Below, one piece after another: positions 52,411 through 61,605 of a stretch of DNA of 64,000 bases. The notes under the pieces are model-generated. The model saw only the letters and a list, made by a program, of their open reading frames with translations, was not told the origin of the DNA and made no database searches. The stretch comes from Polaribacter sp. NJDZ03 (GTDB lineage Bacteria > Bacteroidota > Bacteroidia > Flavobacteriales > Flavobacteriaceae): assembly GCF_019263805.1 (NCBI RefSeq), contig NZ_CP079195.1:871501-935500 (forward strand), in the 5' to 3' direction. The translations under genes and the position numbers were made by a program. Numbering within the stretch: position 1 is the stretch's first letter; each line of letters begins with the position of its first letter.

Positions 52411-52478
52411 ATAAAGAGTTCTCGATACAATTTTTATTACGCTACCGCTTCATAAAAATCACTCGAACTGACATGTGA
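52411..52478. repeat. Dispersed hairpin repeat
   Basis: A long imperfect inverted repeat: AGTTCTCGA near 52417, ATTTTTAT at 52430-52437, centre TACGCTACCGCTTC, then ATAAAAAT at 52452-52459 and TCGAACT near 52463. A sequence of this kind is, to my memory, scattered in intergenic regions of marine flavobacteria. It lies 70 bp after the adenosyltransferase gene and may act as a terminator-like stem or be a relic of a mobile element. Confidence 0.5.
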
Positions 52479-52583
52479 AATATTTAATAACAAATTGTAT
52501 AAAAGAAGGTTTGCAGAGATGTAAATAGCTTATTATAAAACAGCAATACTTACTGAATCTTTTTAAAATGGATAGTAAGTTTT

Positions 52584-52669
52584 GCGTTAGGGATAGTAGC
52601 GGCATCCTTTTTTATTCCTTTTTGGATAAAAAAGATATAGCGAATAGCCCGACCCAGAGGGAAACGCCC
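52584..52669 (+). ncRNA. Second structured flavobacterial repeat / candidate Flavo-1-like RNA
   Basis: The same frame as at 23823-23910: GCGTTAGGGATAGTAGCGG at the start and AGCCCGACC...AACGCCC at the end. GCGTT/AACGC close the structure. The inner stems differ: ATCCTTTTTTAT pairs with ATAAAAAAGAT, and CCC-AGA-GGG forms the last hairpin. The change of stem sequence with structure kept is strong evidence for a folded RNA or structure-dependent repeat. It lies 54 bp before the CobW GTPase gene, in the same orientation as that gene. Confidence 0.68.
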
Positions 52670-52723
52670 AAAAAGGAATAAAGAACATTATTATAAAATA
52701 GTAAGAATCTAAATTTTAAAGAC

Positions 52724-53800
52724 ATGAACAAGAAAATACCAATTACCATAGTTACCGGATTTTTAGGTGTAGGGAAAACAACTTTAGTGCATAATATGCT
52801 AAAAAATGCCAACGGAAAGCGTATTGCTGTTTTGGTAAATGAATTTGGAGAGGTAGATGTAGACGGACAATTAATTGCTTCATCGGAATGTGATGATGAG
52901 GGTTGTAATTTAATTCAGTTACCAAACGGTTGTATCTGCTGTACGGTGCAAGAAGAGTTTTTACCTTCTATGTTGCAATTGTTAGAGCGTAAACATGAAA
53001 TTGATCATATTGTGATAGAAACGTCTGGTTTATCGATGCCAAAACCTTTGGTAAAAGCAGTGAACTGGCCAGATTTAAAGCCTCATATTACTATTGATGC
53101 TGTAATTACGGTGGTAGATGCTGTAGGAATTGCTACTGGAGAAATTTGCGATAGAGAACGTGTGCAAGCGCAACGTTTGGCAGATGATTCTTTAGACCAC
53201 GAAACACCTATTGAAGAGTTATTTTTAGATCAGTTAGGTTGTGCAGATTTGGTTTTAGTGAGCAAAAGAGATTTAATTGATGATGAAAAGTTTGAAGAGG
53301 TTACTAAAATAATTACAGCCAAAGCAAGACCTAATACCAAAATTATTGCGGTTGTAAATGGAGAATTGGATAATGATTTATTATTAGGTGTGGAAGCTTC
53401 TGCAGAGGATGATGTAGATAACCGTCATTCTATTCACGAAGAGCACCATAAATCTGGAAACCACCACCACCACAACGATGATATTAAAACAGTTTTATTA
53501 GAATATACCGAAACTGCGGATATTAAAGTTTTAGTAAAAGATTTAAAAAAGCTTGTAGAAGACAACGAGATTTATAGAATTAAAGGTTTTGTAAATATCC
53601 CTAACAAGCCAATGCGTATGGTTTTACAAGGTGTTGGTGCTCGTTTCGATTATTATTTTGAAAGACCTTGGGGAGAAAATGAAGCTCGCAAAACAAATTT
53701 AGTGGTTATTGGTAAAAATATAGAATTGACTAAAAATAATGAAGTGATAACGCATGCTCATAGTCATGATCACGGACATTCTCACTCTCATTCTCATTAA
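52724..53800 (+). CDS. cobW: CobW-family GTPase metallochaperone
   Basis: A 358-residue G3E GTPase. Walker A is GFLGVGKT (12-19), and the invariant metal-binding CxCC motif is C70-I-C-C73 (NGCICCTVQ). VNEFGEVDVDGQ, ETSGLSMP and VSKRDLID form the rest of the G domain. His-rich stretches at about 243-252 (NHHHHNDD) and the C terminus (HAHSHDHGHSHSHSH) can hold extra metal. Next to cobN, it is a likely cobalt chaperone for the cobaltochelatase, but zinc-type COG0523 proteins look much the same. The 385-bp gap before it holds two repeats, so it may start a new unit. Confidence 0.93.
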   Translation: MNKKIPITIVTGFLGVGKTTLVHNMLKNANGKRIAVLVNEFGEVDVDGQLIASSECDDEGCNLIQLPNGCICCTVQEEFLPSMLQLLERKHEIDHIVIETSGLSMPKPLVKAVNWPDLKPHITIDAVITVVDAVGIATGEICDRERVQAQRLADDSLDHETPIEELFLDQLGCADLVLVSKRDLIDDEKFEEVTKIITAKARPNTKIIAVVNGELDNDLLLGVEASAEDDVDNRHSIHEEHHKSGNHHHHNDDIKTVLLEYTETADIKVLVKDLKKLVEDNEIYRIKGFVNIPNKPMRMVLQGVGARFDYYFERPWGENEARKTNLVVIGKNIELTKNNEVITHAHSHDHGHSHSHSH

Positions 53801-53803
53801 ACG

Positions 53804-54313
53804 ATGACCCACATTTTTACTACAAAAAAGCTGGAGAAGATTATACACAAGAAAATTGAAAATAGCGATTTAATCGATGAGCATGTTCTTGGAAATTGGA
53901 ATGCAAATGTTTTTTATGTAGCGAAAAAAAAATGTTTGCTTTTTGTTAATTCTGAAACTTTTTTCTCTGTCGTTATTCCTCGTTTTTCAATGAAAGATAT
54001 TGACAAGTTAGCTGCGTTATTTATGGATAGTTATTATAATCAATTGTTATTTGAAAAAATAACGGTTGATTATAATAACATTCTTGCTAAAATTGGAGAA
54101 GTAACGTTTCATTCCACTAATAATAACAGAAAAACCATTGGTGTTCTTACTTATAATATAGAGAAATTGAACTATTTTAAATATGACTATCCTGTTTTTA
54201 ACGCTTCTGTAATTAGAGAAATGACGCAAAAATTGAACAGAACTCCTTTTAAACAATTAGGTTGGAAAACGCCCAATGAAGAAATGATTTCTTTATTGGG
54301 AAACAATAAGTAA
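53804..54313 (+). CDS. DUF6933-like protein
   Basis: A 169-residue protein with MTHIFTTKKLEKIIHKKI, LGNWNANVFYVAKKKCLLFV, NSETFFSVVIPRFSMKDIDK, and NNRKTIGVLTYNIEKLNYFK near the C terminus. This order recalls DUF6933, as I remember it, including the GxW-N-x-(6-8)-R/K-x-x-LFVN-x-x-T segment. It has no known activity. It sits 3 bp after cobW and 53 bp before cobN, an odd place for a gene with no evident link to B12 synthesis. Confidence 0.72.
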   Translation: MTHIFTTKKLEKIIHKKIENSDLIDEHVLGNWNANVFYVAKKKCLLFVNSETFFSVVIPRFSMKDIDKLAALFMDSYYNQLLFEKITVDYNNILAKIGEVTFHSTNNNRKTIGVLTYNIEKLNYFKYDYPVFNASVIREMTQKLNRTPFKQLGWKTPNEEMISLLGNNK

Positions 54314-54366
54314 TTGGTGGTTTGCTGTATATTAAAAAATAAGTAATCTAAAAAAATTATAACAAC

Positions 54367-57300
54367 GTGCATTTAATTTCTACCATACCAGGCGGCTGGA
54401 ATCCTAATGATGAAGGGGTGTTTTATATAGATCAATCTCCGGGAGACATTGTTTTTTTATCTTCGGCAGATTCCGATTTATTTATGATGAATAATGCCTA
54501 CAAATTAATACATAATTCTGTAGACAATGCACCTACTTTTCGGTTTGCAAATCTTAGTTATTTTAAACAAGAATTAACGATAGATACGTATGTTGATGAG
54601 GTAATTTCTGCTGCAAAAATTGTAGTTCTTAAACTTTTGGGAGGAAAAGCCTATTACAATTATCTTTGTGAAGCAATTACAGATTGTTGCGAAGAAAACA
54701 ATATTCAGTTGGTGTTTTTACCTGGTGATAACAAACCAGATTTAGAGTTGATGCAATCTTCTAACATTCCGTTAAAGGATGTCGATTTAATTTGGAAATA
54801 CATACAGGCTGGTGGACTAGAAAACTGTAAAGCTTCTTTGCAATTAATAAGCAACAGAATTACAAATACAGTTGTAATTCCGGATGCTATAAAAACCATT
54901 CCCGATTTATTTTTATATCACCCAAAAGAAGGGATTTATACTTCATCAACAGAAAATAAAGAAAAAAAACAAGCTATTATTTTTGGGTATAGAAGTTATT
55001 ATTTATCTAATAATTTAGCTCCTATACATAGTATTATTGATGCTTTAGAACAACAAGGAATTTCTGCAATTGCATTAATGGCAGCTGGGTATCGAGAACA
55101 TGATATTCAGCAACAAATTTTTAATTTATTAAAAACCCATCAAACAGAAAACCCCCAAGTTATTATCAATACTACAGGGTTTAGTGTGCAAGGATTTAAT
55201 GATACTACACAGAGCTTGTTCGATGTGTTTAATGTACCCGTTATACAAGCAATTATGGGAAGTTGCAATAGAGAAAGTTGGCTAGAAGGTAGTTTTGGAT
55301 TGCCGCCTACCGATATTGCCATGAATATTGCGTTGCCAGAGGTGGACGGGAAAATTATATCGAAAGTAATTTCGTTTAAAGAATCGGTAGAAAAAGATGC
55401 TTTAACAGATTCTGAAGTGGTTTCTTACGTTCCGAATTTAGAAGGTTGTGAGTTTGTAGCTCAAATGGCTAAAGCGTGGATTAATCTACAAGAGAAAACA
55501 AATGCTGATAAGAAAATTGCGTTGGTTTTACCTAATTATCCAAATAACAATAGTCGTTTAGCAAATGGTGTTGGATTAGATACACCACAAAGTACGTTGC
55601 AAATTTTAGCACAATTGGCAGCTGAAAATTATGCCCTTGCAGCCGATTATCCTAAAACGACCAAAGAACTTATACATAAGTTAACTAATTCTGTTACCAA
55701 CGATTTAGAAACGATAAATACATTAAATGAACGCCACGCTATTAAATTAGACGAAGCTATTTTTTATAAGTACTACAATCAGCTTTCTAAAACACTTAAA
55801 GATACAGTAGAAGCACAATGGGGAAACCCAAAAGATTCACCAAATTATAAAGAAGGTTCTTTTTTAATTCCGGGTTTTATTTCTAATAATGTGTTGGTGA
55901 GTATTCAGCCAAGTAGAGGTTATAATTTAGATTTACAAGCCAGTTATCACTCGCCAGACTTACCTCCTCCTCCAGCCTATTTAGCGTATTATATTTGGTT
56001 GCAACATAGTTTTAAAGCAGATGCTTTAGTGCATATTGGCAAGCACGGAAACTTAGAATGGTTGCCCGGAAAAAGTGTTGCTTTAAGTAAAGAAACCTGT
56101 TTCCCTGCAGCTATTTTAGGCGCTATTCCGCATTTTTATCCGTTTATTATTAATGATCCAGGAGAAGGCACACAAGCTAAAAGAAGAAACCAAGCAATTA
56201 TATTAGACCATTTAATTCCGCCAATGACACGCGCCGAAAATTATGGCGATTTACTAAAATTAGAACTGTTAATTGATGAGTTTTACGAGTCGGCTTTGGT
56301 TGATAAAAGAAGAGCTAGCTTAATTAAAACAAAGATTGAAACGCTGGTAAATGAAACCCATCTTAAATCTGATTTAAATGAAGACGGCAAAGATATTGAT
56401 GCGTTATTAGAAGTTATTGACGGTTATTTATGTGAATTGAAGGAATCGCAAATTAGAGGTGGTTTACATATTTTAGGAAAACTACCTAGAGAAGAAAAAT
56501 TAATCGATTTAATTGTTGCCTTGCATCGTTTGCCACAAGGCGATTTAAAAGGAATTACACAGTGTTTATCAGTAGATTTACAACTCAATTTTGATCCTAT
56601 AAATGTTGTCTATTCAGATAAACTTGAAAAAGATATTTTCGGTATTTCTTGTAGAACTTACGGACAAGCAGTAGAATTGCTAGAAAACAAAGCGAAGAAC
56701 CTTGTAAGCCAATTATTTAACAACGATGTTCTAGAAAATATTGGACAATACACCAATCAAATATTAAACTATATACAACAACATACAGTACCCGTTTTAG
56801 AAAAAACAAGTAATGAAATCAGTCATTTAATTAAAGGCTTAAACGGTCAATACATTCCTGCTGGAGGTTCTGGCGCTCCCACAAGAGGACGCATAGATAT
56901 TTTACCTACGGGACGAAATTTTTATTCTGTTGATGTACGTACTGTTCCCTCTGAAACCGCTTACCAATTAGGAAAAAAAAGTGCTCAGAATATTATTGAT
57001 CGCTATTTACAAGAAAACGGAGAATACCCTACTTCTATCGGTTTATCAGTTTGGGGTACTTCTACCATGCGAACCAGTGGCGATGATATTGCCCAAGCAT
57101 TGGCCTTAATTGGTGTAATACCCGTTTGGCAAGGAAGCAACCGAAGAGTAAAAGATTTTAAAGTCCTCTCTACTTTAGAATTGAGAAGACCTCGAGTAGA
57201 TGTAATGTTGCGTATTTCTGGTTTTTTTAGGGATGCCTTTCCTGATTTAATTTCTCTCTTTAATGCCGCAGTAGAAAAAGTAGCTACGCTAGATGAAACC

Positions 57301-58113
57301 GATGAACAAAACCCAATAAAGAAACGTTTTGATGAAGAAAAACTGCAATGGCAAGAAGAAGGTTTAGATGAAAAACAAGCCAATGAAAGAGCTTTATATC
57401 GTGTATTCGGTTCGAAACCTGGTGCGTATGGTGCAGGTTTACAAGGTTTAATTGATGGAAAAAACTGGACAACTTCGGATGATTTAGCACAAGCGTATAT
57501 TAATTGGAGTGGTTATGCGTATTACGGAAAAGACAATAGTGGAAAATCTGCACACGAGACCTTTAAAAAACGATTGTCTAATATTGAAGTCGTAATGCAA
57601 AATCAAGATAATAGAGAGCATGATATTTTAGATTCTGATGATTATTATCAGTTTCAAGGAGGAATGACGGCAGCCGTAAATACTATAAAAGGATCTCAAC
57701 CAGAAACGTATTTTGGAGATCATTCTAGACCTGATAATCCGAAGGTAAAATCTTTAAAAGAAGAGTTATTAAAAGTTTTTCGCTCTAGAGTTGTAAACCC
57801 AAAATGGATGCAAGGGATGCAAGAACATGGGTATAAAGGGGCTTTTGAAATGGCTGCTACCATGGATTATTTGTTTGCTTATGATGCTACCACCAACTTA
57901 ATAGAAGATTTTATGTATCAACAAATTACAGAAACTTATTTGTTTGATGAACAGAATAAAGCTTTTATAGAAGAACACAATCCTTGGGCTTTAAAAGACA
58001 TGTCTGAGCGTATGCTAGAAGCTATACAAAGAGGTATGTGGGAAAATCCATCCGAAGAAATTATTGAAGAATTGAAAGAAATCTATAAAAATGCAGATGC
58101 TATTACAGAATAA
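54367..58113 (+). CDS. cobN: Cobaltochelatase large subunit
   Basis: A 1248-residue CobN, full length for the family, which binds the corrin ring and inserts cobalt. The start is GTG (54367). IHIGKHGNLEWLPGKSVALS is the conserved core signature. YHSPDLPPPPAYLAYYIWLQ, YPFIINDPGEGTQAKRRNQA, IPAGGSGAPTRGRIDILPTG and YRVFGSKPGAYGAGLQGLID match ChlH/CobN. It works with AAA+ and vWA partners; here the candidate is the ChlI-ChlD fusion at 48286-49932. With CbiX also present, the host may insert cobalt by two routes, or CobN may use another step of the pathway. Confidence 0.95.
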   Translation: MHLISTIPGGWNPNDEGVFYIDQSPGDIVFLSSADSDLFMMNNAYKLIHNSVDNAPTFRFANLSYFKQELTIDTYVDEVISAAKIVVLKLLGGKAYYNYLCEAITDCCEENNIQLVFLPGDNKPDLELMQSSNIPLKDVDLIWKYIQAGGLENCKASLQLISNRITNTVVIPDAIKTIPDLFLYHPKEGIYTSSTENKEKKQAIIFGYRSYYLSNNLAPIHSIIDALEQQGISAIALMAAGYREHDIQQQIFNLLKTHQTENPQVIINTTGFSVQGFNDTTQSLFDVFNVPVIQAIMGSCNRESWLEGSFGLPPTDIAMNIALPEVDGKIISKVISFKESVEKDALTDSEVVSYVPNLEGCEFVAQMAKAWINLQEKTNADKKIALVLPNYPNNNSRLANGVGLDTPQSTLQILAQLAAENYALAADYPKTTKELIHKLTNSVTNDLETINTLNERHAIKLDEAIFYKYYNQLSKTLKDTVEAQWGNPKDSPNYKEGSFLIPGFISNNVLVSIQPSRGYNLDLQASYHSPDLPPPPAYLAYYIWLQHSFKADALVHIGKHGNLEWLPGKSVALSKETCFPAAILGAIPHFYPFIINDPGEGTQAKRRNQAIILDHLIPPMTRAENYGDLLKLELLIDEFYESALVDKRRASLIKTKIETLVNETHLKSDLNEDGKDIDALLEVIDGYLCELKESQIRGGLHILGKLPREEKLIDLIVALHRLPQGDLKGITQCLSVDLQLNFDPINVVYSDKLEKDIFGISCRTYGQAVELLENKAKNLVSQLFNNDVLENIGQYTNQILNYIQQHTVPVLEKTSNEISHLIKGLNGQYIPAGGSGAPTRGRIDILPTGRNFYSVDVRTVPSETAYQLGKKSAQNIIDRYLQENGEYPTSIGLSVWGTSTMRTSGDDIAQALALIGVIPVWQGSNRRVKDFKVLSTLELRRPRVDVMLRISGFFRDAFPDLISLFNAAVEKVATLDETDEQNPIKKRFDEEKLQWQEEGLDEKQANERALYRVFGSKPGAYGAGLQGLIDGKNWTTSDDLAQAYINWSGYAYYGKDNSGKSAHETFKKRLSNIEVVMQNQDNREHDILDSDDYYQFQGGMTAAVNTIKGSQPETYFGDHSRPDNPKVKSLKEELLKVFRSRVVNPKWMQGMQEHGYKGAFEMAATMDYLFAYDATTNLIEDFMYQQITETYLFDEQNKAFIEEHNPWALKDMSERMLEAIQRGMWENPSEEIIEELKEIYKNADAITE

Positions 58114-58147
58114 AAAATAGCTGTTAAAAATAAATCTAACAGTAGTT

Positions 58148-58185
58148 TTTTAACGCTATAAAACTTCATTTTTATAGCGTTAAAA
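58148..58185. terminator. Perfect 15-bp hairpin after cobN
   Basis: TTTTAACGCTATAAA (58148-58162) pairs with TTTATAGCGTTAAAA (58171-58185) around an 8-base loop. No long T-run follows, but the AT-rich base of the stem could serve. It lies 35 bases after the cobN stop and most likely ends the cluster. Confidence 0.65.
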
Positions 58186-58197
58186 CCTACTCAGGAA

Positions 58198-58317
58198 TTA
58201 ACTATCCATTTTTTCTTCTAAAGTAATATTGTCCGGTTTTTTTAAAATACGAAACTTAGAAAGATGTTCTTTACAAAGTTCTTTTATTCGTGAAATGTAC
58301 TGATTAGATTTATGAAA
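58198..58317 (-). pseudogene. Remnant of a minus-strand coding sequence
   Basis: A 39-codon open stretch with coding-like composition (HKSNQYISRIKELCKEHLSK, then FRILKKPDNITLEEKMDS) runs to a TAA at 58198-58200, but a stop codon (TAG) comes just before it and there is no start. It looks like the 3' end of a decayed gene, perhaps a small regulator or resolvase tail. No identity can be given. The rest of 58114-58443 holds only the hairpin at 58148 and nothing else I can name. Confidence 0.3.
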
Positions 58318-58443
58318 CTATAAATCAGAAGGAGACAAAAATTATTTCATTTCCTTATACTCCAACTAGGAACGAGCTGCAATTACAGCACATTTTAGTT
58401 CTTTAATATTATTATAGAACAGAGTGTTTGTTCACCTTTCTAA

Positions 58444-59085
58444 TTACTCCATTTCCCATATTCTAAGGAAATTGATTTTAAAAGCTTCATCATTATTTGT
58501 TGAGAGGCTATTTTCTAAATACGTTTGTATCTCATTCATTCTATCACTTCCTGAAGGATGTGTAAAAGTACTACCTCCCAACAAGTTTTCTAAGAAAGGA
58601 AAGTCAGTACTTAATAAACGAAACTCATTATTGAGTTTTGTTTTAATTAAATGAATTGCAATTAAATCTGCTAAATATTCTGCTTTTTTATAATCATTTG
58701 TTATTGCTCCTTTAGGAATACTTCCTTCCAAACCAAAAATCCTAGATTGTGAAATGGTTACAATATGTGCTACTTCATGCGTTAAAGCAAATAATTGAAT
58801 ATGCTCTTTTGTTAAGTTTACCAAACCTTGACTAACTTCTACATAGCCAAAAGTTGCGCCTGCATTTATACTTAAGTCATCTTTATCTACCTTAAACTGG
58901 GTAGGTATTTCTACATCCATATAGTTTTTAAATAATGGCAAAACAGACTCATTATATACTTTAATAATACTTTCTTCTTTAGTTAATGAAATTTCTTTAT
59001 TAGGAGGAAATACTTCTTCGTTTGAAGAATTCGTATTACAAGCAAACATTAAAAAAAGAAATAGGAATAAAAAGGATTTTTTCAT
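58444..59085 (-). CDS. M48-like zinc metallopeptidase lipoprotein
   Basis: A 213-residue lipoprotein with a signal peptide and lipobox (LMFAC, Cys16), so it is membrane-anchored outside the cytoplasm. The zinc motif is HEVAH (103-107), with the third ligand Glu in AEYLAD (about 136-140). FTHPSGSDRMNEIQTYL is the M48-type HPxxxxR segment. It is shorter than BepA/Loip-type M48 proteases (about 250) and lacks a TPR tail. The role may be envelope protein quality control. It is separated from the next minus gene by a hairpin. Confidence 0.88.
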   Translation of the reverse strand: MKKSFLFLFLFLMFACNTNSSNEEVFPPNKEISLTKEESIIKVYNESVLPLFKNYMDVEIPTQFKVDKDDLSINAGATFGYVEVSQGLVNLTKEHIQLFALTHEVAHIVTISQSRIFGLEGSIPKGAITNDYKKAEYLADLIAIHLIKTKLNNEFRLLSTDFPFLENLLGGSTFTHPSGSDRMNEIQTYLENSLSTNNDEAFKINFLRIWEME

Positions 59086-59105
59086 TTTAAAATAGGTTGT
59101 ATAAA

Positions 59106-59135
59106 GACAAACACCCTTATAAATAAGAGTGTTTG
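59106..59135 (-). terminator. Hairpin between two lipoprotein genes
   Basis: ACAAACAC-CTTAT can pair with ATAAG-GTGTTTGT around a short loop, with one unpaired base per side. It sits just after the stop of the DUF5018-like gene (59166) and before the peptidase gene, and would end the SusCD transcript. Confidence 0.65.
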
Positions 59136-59165
59136 TGTAATTAAAAAAAAGGGGAATAAGTATTA

Positions 59166-60191
59166 TTAATTTGCTAAATATGTGAATGTTTTTTCAACAG
59201 TAGCAAAACCACCGAAGTAAGTATAAGAAGCTTTTGTTGGGTAATTATCTGTATTGTACTCATAAGTAACTACATCATCAGCTAAAGTACCAGATATTGG
59301 ATTGTTTGTATTTACTGTAGCAATACCAACATTAATTGCAGCAAAAGCAGCTGGATAAAGACCTTTAAAAGGATTATTACTAGCATCGTAAGCAGCTGTA
59401 TAATCATCTCCAAATCTAGTTTCTAATGTAACATTACCATCTACAATAGTAAATAAAACTTCAGTTATAGCATCTTCATCTGTATGGTTTGTACGTTTTT
59501 CTGATGTTAAATCTCCATTTGCATTATATGCATAATCATAAGTGTAAACTAACTTATCCTCAGATTTATATTCACCTTTTACAATTTGACCATTATCATA
59601 AGTATAAACAGTACTTTCATCTGCTGCTGTTTTTTCTACAACTTGATTTTTATCATTATAAACCAATGTATAAACCGTTGTTGTAATAGTGTCAAAATCG
59701 TCTTGTTCTTCTGTGTATTCACTTACAAAATTAGCCTCATTGTATGTGTATGTTGTTGTTGAATTCTCACCAAACAAATCTGCTAGCACATATGTTTCTA
59801 ACTTAGACCCACTACCAACTTCACCACGAACATTTATAGTTACAGTATACTCTTTAGTAGTAACTTCATCTTCTGCAGTTACCGTAAAAGTTTTAGCTTC
59901 ACCATCTACAAAAGAAATTGCTGCACCAGAAACTGGAGAAACAGTTGCGTTTTCTGAAACTGTAATTGTAGGAACAACGGCAGTTAAGTTTGTTCCAAAA
60001 GGAACTGTAACAATAATATCTGTTCCAAGGTCGTAAACAATATCATCTGCGTTTACACCATCAATAGCAATTGAAAAATCGGTAATAGTTGCCAAAGATG
60101 ATTCTATTGGAGCATCATTATCACTTGAACATGAAACAGTTGTTACAGCTAAGGTAAAAAAAACAGTAAGAATCGAAAAAATTTTCTTCAT
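59166..60191 (-). CDS. DUF5018/YD-repeat-like lipoprotein
   Basis: A 341-residue lipoprotein. The signal peptide ends with VTTVSCSSDND (lipobox Cys21). Residues about 30-125 form an Ig-like DUF5018-type domain (SSLATITDFSIAIDGVNADD, GTNLTAVVPTITVSENATVS, KTFTVTAEDEVTTKEYTVTI). The remainder has YD-like or DUF4595-like strands (YTLVYNDKNQVVEKTAADES, VYTYDNGQIVKGEYKSEDKL, YNANGDLTSEKRTN). Such proteins follow SusD genes in Bacteroidetes and act as surface binding or structural parts of the uptake system. It lies 84 bp after susD, in the same orientation. Confidence 0.85.
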   Translation of the reverse strand: MKKIFSILTVFFTLAVTTVSCSSDNDAPIESSLATITDFSIAIDGVNADDIVYDLGTDIIVTVPFGTNLTAVVPTITVSENATVSPVSGAAISFVDGEAKTFTVTAEDEVTTKEYTVTINVRGEVGSGSKLETYVLADLFGENSTTTYTYNEANFVSEYTEEQDDFDTITTTVYTLVYNDKNQVVEKTAADESTVYTYDNGQIVKGEYKSEDKLVYTYDYAYNANGDLTSEKRTNHTDEDAITEVLFTIVDGNVTLETRFGDDYTAAYDASNNPFKGLYPAAFAAINVGIATVNTNNPISGTLADDVVTYEYNTDNYPTKASYTYFGGFATVEKTFTYLAN

Positions 60192-60275
60192 AATTTAAAT
60201 ATTTAATTGGGTTATTTTTATCTTATTATTAAAATTGTAACCTATAAGATAATAAAGGGTTACAACTGTTTTTAT

Positions 60276-61592
60276 TTATAAATTAGGGTTATTAATAGTT
60301 GCATCATTAGGAAAAGGAATCACATATCTAGCATCATTTTCTTCCAAAATGTAGGTTACTCCGTCAAAAATCTTAGTTAATTTAGGTTGCGTAGTTCTTC
60401 TTAAATCATTCCATCTTTGTCCTTCAATAGCAAATTCTCTTCTACGTTCTTCTAAAATTTCTGTTTTTAGGTCGTTACTATTTAATAAATTTACGTTTGC
60501 TTTATAAGTATTAAAACCATCGGTAGTGTATCTATTTTCTGCAAAGGCAATCAACTTTTCTTTTGCCAAAACATCTTCATTTAAAGCTGCTAAACATTCT
60601 GCAATGGTTAAATGTAATTCGGCTGTTCTGTAAGAAACCTTAAACTTAGTTTCAGCGCTTTTTTTAGAGCTAAAACTTCCATCTGTATTTTGCTTAAAAT
60701 AAAGCGAAAAACGTAAATCTTCAGAAGAATTGTAAGCATTTATTAAAGTATTAGAAATAGTAGTATTGCTAACCAAATCTACCGTTGCAACGGTTTCTAA
60801 TGCCAAAATAGATTCTACAGAATTAAATTCTGAAGGCATAATAGAAGCATCAGCATTTAGGTTTTGAATTTCTGTATTTATAGCTAGCGCCTCATTTGCA
60901 GCATCTATTGCTTTTTGCCATTCTTGTTGATATAAATACACACGAGATTTAAAAGCCTTTACTGCAACCATAGAAAATCTGTAGTTTAAACCTACAACTT
61001 GCTTTTCTATATTTAACAATGCCTCTGCTTGTGTTAAATCACTTAATATTAAGGCGTAAACCTCTTCAACTGTTTTTGTCTCATATTTCTTTTCAGAATC
61101 ATATTCTGTAGTAATTGGTACTCCAACATCTGTACTTGCAGTTGTTTTGTTATAAGGTTTTGCATATAAGTTTATCAACTCGAAATACTGCATTGCTCTT
61201 AAAGCATACGCCTCTCCAATCAATTGTTCTTTATCAGACTGACTTTCTTCTATTGTTGCTTCACTATTTATTACATGATTGGTATAAAAGATTGTATTGT
61301 AAAAAGTAGCATACGGAAAAACACTTGTTAAAGGACTTGGATTTATATCATTCCAAATAAAAAGATCTTGATAAAACTCTATTCCTGCTGCATCTTTACT
61401 TAAAGACAATTCATCGGTTCTGTAAGTAGTTAAAACTTTAGACTCTTTAGTTATTGCGTATGCAGAAGTTAAAAAACTTCTATATTCTTCTACCGATTTA
61501 GGAATTACTTGTCCTACTGGTTCAATATCTAAATATTCATCACAAGAGATAAAACTTAAGGTGATAAAGAAAGTATATATTATATTTTTCAT
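60276..61592 (-). CDS. SusD/RagB-family outer-membrane lipoprotein
   Basis: A 438-residue surface lipoprotein (signal and lipobox ISCDEYLDIEP, Cys17). EEYRSFLTSAYAITK, AYALRAMQYFELINLYAKPY, TVEEVYALILSDLTQAEALL, FSMVAVKAFKSRVYLYQQEW, and ILEERRREFAIEGQRWNDLR with a PFPNDATINNPNL end match SusD. It is a little short for the family (about 480-550). It forms the lid over the SusC channel encoded 13 bp upstream. The substrate cannot be read from it. Confidence 0.96.
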   Translation of the reverse strand: MKNIIYTFFITLSFISCDEYLDIEPVGQVIPKSVEEYRSFLTSAYAITKESKVLTTYRTDELSLSKDAAGIEFYQDLFIWNDINPSPLTSVFPYATFYNTIFYTNHVINSEATIEESQSDKEQLIGEAYALRAMQYFELINLYAKPYNKTTASTDVGVPITTEYDSEKKYETKTVEEVYALILSDLTQAEALLNIEKQVVGLNYRFSMVAVKAFKSRVYLYQQEWQKAIDAANEALAINTEIQNLNADASIMPSEFNSVESILALETVATVDLVSNTTISNTLINAYNSSEDLRFSLYFKQNTDGSFSSKKSAETKFKVSYRTAELHLTIAECLAALNEDVLAKEKLIAFAENRYTTDGFNTYKANVNLLNSNDLKTEILEERRREFAIEGQRWNDLRRTTQPKLTKIFDGVTYILEENDARYVIPFPNDATINNPNL

Positions 61593-61605
61593 AAATTATT
61601 ATTTT

